From the NCBI GenBank assembly GCA_002423665.1, contig DINJ01000228.1, positions 14,845 through 20,141 on the forward strand: a DNA stretch of 5,297 nt, written 5' to 3'. The stretch is from Bacteroidetes bacterium UBA5543. Lineage in GTDB: Bacteria; Bacteroidota; Bacteroidia; Chitinophagales; Chitinophagaceae. Shown here piece after piece: positions 1 to 5,297 of the stretch; the first letter of the stretch is position 1; each line of letters begins with the position of its first letter. The notes beneath the pieces are model-generated. The model did not search any database, was not told the DNA's origin, and saw only the letters and a program-made list of their open reading frames with translations. Position numbers and translations under genes: made by a program.

Positions 1-2033
1 CGCAGGACGTGCCCACAGCCATCAGGAAAATAAAGACAGCTATAGACGAAGACAGGGTGCCTTATAAAGAACTGGAGATTCGTGTAAAGAAAATACTGGC
101 TGCTAAGTATGATGCAGGGCTGGCAAAACGAAAAGACGTTGTTGCCTACAATGCTACTGAAGACCTGAACCGTAGTACACAGGACGTGCTTTTTCAGATG
201 GCGGAAGCGTCTGCCACCTTCGTGCGCGACAGGAACAAACTGGTGAACAACGTGGTGCGTAAACAGGGCAGCTTTACCTATATAGGTGTGAATGCGGCTG
301 ATGAAACTGCGCTGCTGAATGAACTGAAGGGCCAGTTGCCCGGAATAAAATCTGAATGGCTGCCGAAAAAAGGCGGCACTGCTGCAGTAACCAAGGCAAT
401 GGCTGCTGTAAATGCAGGGGGCACCTGTATAGTGGCGGTTCATAATATGGGCTTTTATCCTTCTGGCGGAGATTATGGGTTGGATGCGCAACAGATGTCT
501 TTCCTGAAACAGGTGCAGAACAAACCGAACGTGATACTGGCATTGATGGGCAACCCCTACCTGTTGCAAAACTTCTGCAGTTTCAAAACGGTGTTTGTAG
601 GTTATGAAGACAACGAACATTCGGAAAAAGTGATGGCGAACGTGATGCTGGGTATTATGCCTTCAAAAGGTAAGCTGCCTGTGAACCCCTGCGCTGGCAT
701 GACCATGGAAAAAGCGCCCGCACTACTGGCAGACAAACCCAAACCTGCTAAAGACCCTGGGGTGAACAAGCTGGTGAAAGAATTCTTTATAGAAGATGCG
801 GGCGTTGTAAACCGTGACGCGCTGGACAAGTTGAACATATTTTTGGAGCGCAGCGTAGTAGATGGCGTGTTCCCGGGATGCCAGGTGGTGGCGGCTAAAA
901 ACGGGCGTGTGTTTTACAATCGCGCATTCGGTTATTATGATGCATATAAAACGGTGAAGGTGGATACTTCATCTATTTATGATGTGGCGTCGTTAACTAA
1001 AGTATTGTCCACCACACTGGCGGTGATGCACCTGTACGAGCAGAAGAAACTGGACCTGGACAAAACACTGGGCCAATACCTGCCGATAGTGAGGGGTACA
1101 GATAAAGAAAACCTGCGCATACGCGACCTGTTGCTGCACCAGGCAGGGCTGAAAAGCTGGATACCATTCTACCGCGATACATACGACAGCATGGGTAAAC
1201 CTTCGTCGATGATATTCAGCAGGCAAACAGCGCCGGGCTACACTATACCCGTAGCACAGAACCTGTACATGCGCAACGACTACAAAGACAGTATATGGAA
1301 GACCATACTTAACACGCCGCTGGAAAACAGGGGCAGGTATGTGTACAGCGACCTTGATTTTTACTTCCTGGCTGCGGTGGTGGAGCAGTTGACGGGCAAG
1401 ACATTAGATGTTTACGTCAACGAACAGTTTTATCAGCCTATGGGTTTGAAAAATATTACTTACCTGCCGTTGGCTAAATTCCCTAAGAATAAGATAGTGC
1501 CTACTGAAAATGACATGTACTTCCGTATGCAGACGGTGCATGGATATGTACATGACCAGGGCGCATCTATGATGGGCGGCGTGGCGGGGCATGCGGGCTT
1601 GTTCTCCAATGCATGGGACGTGGCAGCCGTGTTCCAGATGCTGCTGCAGGGTGGTACATACAATGGCAAGCGATTCTTCAAAGAGCAGACCATCGGTTAT
1701 TTCACAGCCTATAATTCACGCATCAGCCGTCGCGGGCTGGGCTTTGACAAACCCGAAGCTGAGGCGAATGATTCAGGCCCTGCGGGTGAACGTACCAGCG
1801 GCCTGGCTTTCGGGCACCAGGGCTTTACAGGCACCTGCGCCTGGGCCGATCCTGAGACGGGCGTAGTATTTGTTTTCCTGTCGAACAGGATAAACCCCAA
1901 TGCTGAGAACAAGAAAATCAATTCGCAGTCTACCCGCACTGTAGCGCAGGATTATATATATGAATCGCTGGGTATACCGGTAAACAGGAACAGGGCTAAT
2001 GTGAAAAGGACGCAAATGAATTCGATAAAATAA
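1..2033 (+). CDS. GH3 / class C beta-lactamase-like serine hydrolase fusion protein, 5'-partial
   Basis: This is the C-terminal part of a glycoside hydrolase family 3 protein fused to a serine hydrolase. The frame is open from base 3, so the GTG at 9 is an internal valine and the true start is upstream. Numbering from that codon, residues 1-40 are the tail of the GH3 N-terminal domain (ending KKILAAKYDAGL), about 50-240 the GH3 C-terminal domain (VHNMGFYP, MGNPYLLQNFC, GYEDNEHSEK, GKLPVNPC), and about 265-660 the beta-lactamase-like domain. That domain has nucleophile motif SLTK at 328-331, YSD at 446-448 (the Y-x-N position), GHAG at 527-530 and GHQGFTGT at 602-609 (HxG, the KTG equivalent). 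Family members are usually close to 1000 residues, so roughly 300 are missing, including the GH3 nucleophile. Such fusions are common in Bacteroidota and are typically exported; a role in glycan or cell-wall turnover is inference. The substrate cannot be told. Confidence 0.93.
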   Translation, partial: QDVPTAIRKIKTAIDEDRVPYKELEIRVKKILAAKYDAGLAKRKDVVAYNATEDLNRSTQDVLFQMAEASATFVRDRNKLVNNVVRKQGSFTYIGVNAADETALLNELKGQLPGIKSEWLPKKGGTAAVTKAMAAVNAGGTCIVAVHNMGFYPSGGDYGLDAQQMSFLKQVQNKPNVILALMGNPYLLQNFCSFKTVFVGYEDNEHSEKVMANVMLGIMPSKGKLPVNPCAGMTMEKAPALLADKPKPAKDPGVNKLVKEFFIEDAGVVNRDALDKLNIFLERSVVDGVFPGCQVVAAKNGRVFYNRAFGYYDAYKTVKVDTSSIYDVASLTKVLSTTLAVMHLYEQKKLDLDKTLGQYLPIVRGTDKENLRIRDLLLHQAGLKSWIPFYRDTYDSMGKPSSMIFSRQTAPGYTIPVAQNLYMRNDYKDSIWKTILNTPLENRGRYVYSDLDFYFLAAVVEQLTGKTLDVYVNEQFYQPMGLKNITYLPLAKFPKNKIVPTENDMYFRMQTVHGYVHDQGASMMGGVAGHAGLFSNAWDVAAVFQMLLQGGTYNGKRFFKEQTIGYFTAYNSRISRRGLGFDKPEAEANDSGPAGERTSGLAFGHQGFTGTCAWADPETGVVFVFLSNRINPNAENKKINSQSTRTVAQDYIYESLGIPVNRNRANVKRTQMNSIK

Positions 2034-2038
2034 TTATC

Positions 2039-2046
2039 TATCTTGC
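2039..2046 (+). promoter_or_regulatory. Possible degenerate -7 element before the MBOAT gene
   Basis: TATCTTGC resembles the Bacteroidota -7 element TAnnTTTG followed by C, but with one T missing. It lies in the 42-base gap between the GH3 fusion gene and the MBOAT start, about 30 bases before the ATG. I see no convincing TTG -33 partner at the right distance upstream. The MBOAT gene may therefore be served by this weak element or by read-through from the fusion gene. This is a guess from one short match. Confidence 0.2.
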
Positions 2047-2075
2047 GACGGCTTTGACAATACACCTGAACTTAT

Positions 2076-3500
2076 ATGCTGTTTAACTCCATAGAATTTG
2101 CGGTATTCCTGGTTATCGTTTTCGGTATCTACTGGACGTTAAACAAGCAAAACCTGAGGTTGCAAAACCTTTTTATACTGGTTGTCAGCTATGTGTTTTA
2201 CGGATGGTGGGATTACAGGTTTCTGTCGTTGATAGCATTTTCTTCGCTGGTTGACTACATCTGCAGTATAAAGATTGCCGGCACAGAAAAACAATCTCTG
2301 CGAAAAACATTTCTATACATTAGTATAGCTACCAACATCGGCCTGCTGATGTTTTTCAAGTACTTCAATTTCTTTTTAGACTCGTGGAATGAAGCCTGGG
2401 CATCGCTTGGTTATACCGGCATTGAGTACAATCTGACTACATTAATTATCCTGCCGGTAGGTATATCCTTTTATACATTTCAAACCATGTCTTATACGCT
2501 GGATGTATACCGGGGTAGCTAAAAACCAACCAAAGACATTGTAGCATTCGGGGCATATGTTTCTTTTTTCCCCCAGCTGGTTGCAGGACCTATCGAGCGG
2601 GCAACCAACCTGCTGCCGCAGATAGAAACCCCCCGGAAGTTTAACTACGCGCAAAGCGTTAGCGGATTGAGGCTGATATTATGGGGGTTGTTTAAAAAGA
2701 TAGTGATAGCTGATACACTGGCGCCTATAGTAGATGCCATATTTTCAGACTACCAGTCGCAGCCGGGGCTGGTATTAATAGCCGGAGCTGTATTTTTCTC
2801 GTTCCAGATATATTGCGATTTCAGCGGATATTCCGATATAGCCATTGGTACATCCAAATTGTTTGGCATTGAGCTGATGTCCAATTTCAAATTCCCTTAT
2901 TTCTCAAGGACTATAGCCGAGTTCTGGCGTCGCTGGCATGTGAGTTTATCTACCTGGTTCCGCGATTATATTTATTTCCCTTTGGGGGGCTCTCGGGCTT
3001 CAAAAGCGAAATCTATCAGGAATATTTTTGTCATATTCCTGGTGAGTGGTTTCTGGCATGGTGCCAACTGGACTTTCCTGGCATGGGGTGCCATTCACGC
3101 TTTGTTGTACGTGCCCTCTTTCCTTTTTGGTTACAACCGAAAACATATCGACGTCATAGGCCATACTGATAAGGTATCGGTTACAGATATCTTCAGGATA
3201 ATACTCACCTATTGCCTGGTAACCATCGCCTGGATATTCTTCCGCGCTCCATCCATTGCGGATGCAGTGTCGTATATAGGCCATATTTTCACTAATTCGC
3301 GGGGAGCGTCCTCATACAATCTCTACTACGGGTACATAGTGGCGCTGCTGTGCATAGAGTGGCTGATGAGGAGAAACGAAAGACAGGTATTGAATACAGG
3401 ATACAGGGCGCTCAACTGGGCGATGTACCTCGTATTGATACTGGTGATATTCCTGCATGCAAACAATTCCGCTAACAATTTCATTTATTTCCAGTTCTGA
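2076..3500 (+). pseudogene. MBOAT family O-acyltransferase (AlgI/PatA-like), interrupted by an in-frame TAA
   Basis: This is a multi-pass inner-membrane acyltransferase of the AlgI/DltB/PatA group, which moves acyl groups (usually acetyl) to the outside for polysaccharide modification. The ATG at 2076 gives the family's typical start MLFNSIEF, followed by hydrophobic segments near residues 7-22, 30-45, 48-63, 76-98 and 121-141. FKYFNFF and LPVGISFYTFQTMSYT are family motifs. Codon 149 (2520-2522) is TAA. The same frame then continues without another stop to TGA at 3498-3500 and encodes KPTKDIVAFGAYVSFFPQ, VAGPIERA (from residue 169), RRWHVSLSTWFRDYIYFPLGG (His288) and SGFWHG, whose His328 matches the invariant MBOAT histidine. 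With the stop bridged the product is 474 codons, the usual AlgI-like length. Conventional calling would split it into 2076-2522 and an ORF from TTG 2667, but that fragment lacks VAGPIER and has no good start. Family assignment is very secure; whether the stop is real is not. Confidence 0.92.
2520..2522 (+). other. Premature in-frame stop (TAA) in the MBOAT gene
   Basis: The codon follows VYRGS and precedes KPTKD, a stretch that is continuous in MBOAT relatives. No frame change is needed to continue, so a single substitution explains it; TTA (Leu), AAA, CAA or GAA are each one base away, and a hydrophobic residue such as Leu would fit relatives of the form RGxLKPT (from memory). TAA followed by A is not a known read-through context. 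TAA also ends the preceding gene, so codon reassignment is not supported. Confidence 0.9.
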
Positions 3501-4411
3501 TGAGGAAGTTCTTGTTAAAGGTCATATTGTTTCTGGGAGTAGTGCTGGTGTTAGCAGCAATGGCGGAGGTAATGATTGCACTGAGATATGAGCAACAGGC
3601 CTCAGCACTAGAGAGCTGGCACGTAATGAAAGGAGTGAATGCTGATATATTATTTGTGGGCAACTCGCGTACCCGCGTACACGTGGATAACGAAGCGGTG
3701 GGCAAATGCTATAACAAAAAGGTGTATAATATTACCCAGGAGGGGTATAACCTGGACATATTTGTAGCAAAAATCAAGAAGTACCTGGAGGGGAATAAAA
3801 AGCCGGAACTAATTGTATGCCAGGTAGACCCTGTGTGCTTCAGGCCTTCAAAAGATTTCTACAGCAGGAGCGCGCTTATAAAATATATCTTCCTGGACCG
3901 GGAAGGGATAAACAGTAGCCTGGAACCACTTGACGGGTATAATAAGTTTGAGGAGTTCGTCCCCCTGTTGAGGTACAAAGGTTTGCCGGGCATACTGTAC
4001 AGGCACATGAGGGGCTATGATATACCGGCAAAAGATAAGGCGGTATACCAGCCGCAGGATTTGCAATGGGCGCCGGGCAGGATACCTGAAGACATCATGA
4101 CATTTGATATATCCTCGTTTGCCGACGTAATCGCACTCGATTCGCTTTGCCGCGGCATAGGTACCCGGCTTGTGTTTCATTATCCACCCTTGCATCGCAA
4201 ACTATATGAACAGCATACCAACTATGACGAGTTTGCAGATTCTATGAATAAACTGGGTGTGGCATTTTTCGACTGGAACAGGCAAAAAGACTGGAGTGAC
4301 ACAACCATTATGTATAACTATATTCACCTGAACAGGCAGGGCGCGGAGATACTGACTGATATGATATGTACGGACAGCGCATTCAGGTCTGTCATCCTGC
4401 AAAAGGGGTAG
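3500..4411 (+). CDS. SGNH-hydrolase-like, membrane-anchored partner of the MBOAT acyltransferase (DltD/AlgJ/PatB-like role)
   Basis: This is a 303-residue protein with an N-terminal hydrophobic anchor (about residues 4-22 after MRK), so the rest should face the periplasm. FVGNSRTRVHVD, with Ser56 in GNSR, fits block I of the SGNH fold (nucleophile Ser). YNYIHLNRQGAEILTDMI near the C-terminus, with His276, fits block V. The usual Asp three residues before that His is Asn273 here. The middle (EGYNLDIFVAKIKKYL, then PELIVCQVDP) fits the alternating helix and strand pattern of the fold. The ATG at 3500 shares its A with the TGA of the MBOAT gene (TGATG), which suggests translational coupling and a joint function in O-acylation of an envelope or exported glycan. 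I recognise the fold and the context but not a named orthologue. Acyl transfer as opposed to esterase activity is inference. Confidence 0.75.
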   Translation: MRKFLLKVILFLGVVLVLAAMAEVMIALRYEQQASALESWHVMKGVNADILFVGNSRTRVHVDNEAVGKCYNKKVYNITQEGYNLDIFVAKIKKYLEGNKKPELIVCQVDPVCFRPSKDFYSRSALIKYIFLDREGINSSLEPLDGYNKFEEFVPLLRYKGLPGILYRHMRGYDIPAKDKAVYQPQDLQWAPGRIPEDIMTFDISSFADVIALDSLCRGIGTRLVFHYPPLHRKLYEQHTNYDEFADSMNKLGVAFFDWNRQKDWSDTTIMYNYIHLNRQGAEILTDMICTDSAFRSVILQKG

Positions 4412-4442
4412 GCAAAAATCACCCTTACATTTTAGCTTTTTT
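4412..4442 (+). terminator. Weak Rho-independent terminator candidate after the SGNH gene
   Basis: GCAAAAAT at 4412-4419 can pair with ATTTTAGC at 4429-4436, with one A-A mismatch and a 9-base loop, and is followed directly by six T (4437-4442). It starts right after the TAG at 4409-4411. The stem is AT-rich and so weak, but its position at the end of the MBOAT-SGNH unit is right. Confidence 0.4.
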
Positions 4443-4453
4443 AACATTTCGTT

Positions 4454-4486
4454 TTGGCATAAGCTGATAAAATATTTCCATATTTG
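4454..4486 (+). promoter_or_regulatory. Bacteroidota-type sigma promoter candidate for the outer-membrane protein gene
   Basis: TTG at 4454-4456 is followed, after 22 bases, by CATATTTG at 4479-4486. The Bacteroidota consensus is TTG, a spacer of roughly 17-23, then TAnnTTTG; here only the first T of the -7 box differs. Transcription would begin near 4490, leaving a leader of about 30 bases before the ATG at 4521. The gap holds no clear Shine-Dalgarno sequence, which is usual in this phylum. Confidence 0.45.
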
Positions 4487-4520
4487 TCACGTTAATGTCA
4501 ACACACACTAAACTTTTATC

Positions 4521-5297
4521 ATGCACCTTCGCTGCTTACTCTTTGCACCATTGCTGTTGTTATTGTCAACCACAGCAAATGCCCAGCCTTACACCATCAA
4601 AGGAGTGGTGAAGGACACCCTTAATATGAATAACCTGCATAATGCAAGTGTTACACTTATTCATGCCCAGGATTCTACACTGGAAACATTCACACGTACA
4701 AAAGAAGATGGTTCTTTCGTGTTGAATGTAACAGCCCCCGGTAAGTACATACTTATGAGTGTATTTCCGGGTTTTGCCGACTATGTAGACAAAGTAGAGG
4801 TAAATGAGAATAAGAAAACGACAGACTTAGGCGAAATACCCATGGTAACACGTACGCACCTGCTCAAAGAGTTTGTGTTTACCGACCAGTTTGCCGCCAT
4901 CAAAGTAAAAGGCGATACAATAGAATATGTTGCAGACAGCTTTAAAGTGAGGGACAATGCCACTGTAGAAGAACTGCTGAAAAAGCTGCCTGGCCTGCAA
5001 GTAGATAAAGACGGTAATATACAAGCGCATGGGCAGAAGGTAGATAAACTGCTGGTAGACGGGGAGGAGTTTTTTACTGACGACCCGGCGGTAGTATCAA
5101 AGAGCCTGCAGGCAAAAGCTGTGGACAAAGTGCAGGTATTTGACAAGAAAAGCGAACAAGCCGAGTTTACAGGTATCGATGATGGGGAGTCTACACGTAC
5201 AGTGAACCTGCAACTGAAGGACAATATGAAGAAAGGGTACTTCGGGAAAGTGATAGCTGGCGGTGGTGTTGGTGATGACCAAAATTATTTTGAGAAT
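4521..5297 (+). CDS. Outer-membrane beta-barrel / TonB-dependent-receptor-like protein, 3'-partial
   Basis: The frame is open from the ATG at 4521 to the window end (259 codons) with no stop. The start is well fixed: an in-frame TAA lies at 4509-4511, and the ATG opens a clear signal peptide with a run of Leu (11-15) and a likely cut after ANA (19-21), before Gln22. Residues about 24-110 look like a carboxypeptidase-regulatory-like beta-sandwich (TIKGVVKDT, EDGSFVLNV, PGKYILMSV). From 131 (GDTIEY) comes a plug-like region: NATVEELLKKLPGLQVDKDGN, VDGEEFF at 179-185, VDKVQVFDKKS at 201-211, then EFTGIDDGE. This order is typical of Bacteroidota TonB-receptor-like barrel proteins of about 800-950 residues; the barrel itself would lie beyond the window. 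No TonB box or SusD partner is visible, so the ligand is unknown. It likely has its own promoter and is a separate unit from the MBOAT-SGNH pair. Confidence 0.9.
   Translation, partial: MHLRCLLFAPLLLLLSTTANAQPYTIKGVVKDTLNMNNLHNASVTLIHAQDSTLETFTRTKEDGSFVLNVTAPGKYILMSVFPGFADYVDKVEVNENKKTTDLGEIPMVTRTHLLKEFVFTDQFAAIKVKGDTIEYVADSFKVRDNATVEELLKKLPGLQVDKDGNIQAHGQKVDKLLVDGEEFFTDDPAVVSKSLQAKAVDKVQVFDKKSEQAEFTGIDDGESTRTVNLQLKDNMKKGYFGKVIAGGGVGDDQNYFEN

Noticed and set aside
9..11. GTG as the start codon of the first gene
   Set aside because: The frame is open to the window edge and the protein there is already the tail of a GH3 N-terminal domain; the real start is upstream.
2520..2522. Programmed stop read-through or stop-codon reassignment
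   Set aside because: TAA followed by A is not a recognised read-through context, TAA ends the previous gene normally, and TGA and TAG also act as terminators in this window.
2667..3500. Separate gene starting at TTG 2667
   Set aside because: The frame is open back to 2523 and the codons before 2667 encode conserved MBOAT residues including VAGPIERA; it is the rest of the gene begun at 2076, not an independent one.
3848..4195. Minus-strand open frame of 115 codons inside the SGNH gene
   Set aside because: Antisense shadow with no motif or start signal; the + strand frame is supported by motifs and by its overlap with the MBOAT gene.
4491..4570. Near-identical 12-base direct repeat, GTTAATGTCAAC (4491-4502) and GTTATTGTCAAC (4559-4570)
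   Set aside because: The second copy lies in the signal peptide coding region, there are only two copies with one mismatch, and no dyad or other operator feature supports a binding site; chance is the simpler explanation.
4781..5224. Minus-strand open frame of 147 codons
   Set aside because: It lies antisense to the clear outer-membrane protein gene; its Ser/Phe/Leu-rich translation has no recognisable motif and is a shadow of that gene's codon use.
1..5297. CRISPR array, tRNA/rRNA, insertion sequence or attachment site
   Set aside because: No regularly spaced repeats, terminal inverted repeats, transposase or integrase motifs or cloverleaf-like segments were seen; genes fill nearly all of the window.

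Overview
The window reads as a stretch of a Bacteroidota chromosome, probably near Chitinophagales (inference from gene families, not a measured taxonomy). Three things point there: a GH3 / class C beta-lactamase-like fusion protein, an AlgI-type MBOAT gene starting MLFNSIEF followed by an SGNH-type partner, and an outer-membrane protein with a carboxypeptidase-regulatory-like domain leading into a TonB-receptor-like plug. Shine-Dalgarno sequences are weak or absent at the non-overlapping starts, which is also usual for that phylum. All genes are on the + strand and packed tightly; the only gaps are 42 and 109 bases.

Layout: (1) 1-2033, the 3' two thirds of a GH3-serine hydrolase fusion gene whose start and GH3 catalytic barrel lie upstream of the window. 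(2) 2076-3500, an MBOAT O-acyltransferase gene of normal length and motif content, but broken by a single in-frame TAA at 2520-2522; reading continues open in the same frame to 3500. (3) 3500-4411, a membrane-anchored SGNH/DltD/AlgJ-like protein, overlapping the MBOAT stop by one base (TGATG). (4) 4412-4520, an intergenic region with a plausible weak terminator and a Bacteroidota-type promoter candidate. (5) 4521 to the window end, the first 259 codons of an outer-membrane beta-barrel/TonB-dependent-receptor-like protein, which runs off the edge.

The MBOAT and SGNH genes form a classic pair: the multi-pass membrane protein passes an acyl (usually acetyl) group across the membrane and the SGNH partner is expected to place or process it on an extracytoplasmic polysaccharide. 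The premature stop would inactivate the first member and may also reduce translation of the coupled second one. It is the most noteworthy thing in the window. It is either a recent natural nonsense mutation or a sequence error. I see no mobile element, CRISPR array, tRNA, rRNA or convincing new system here.
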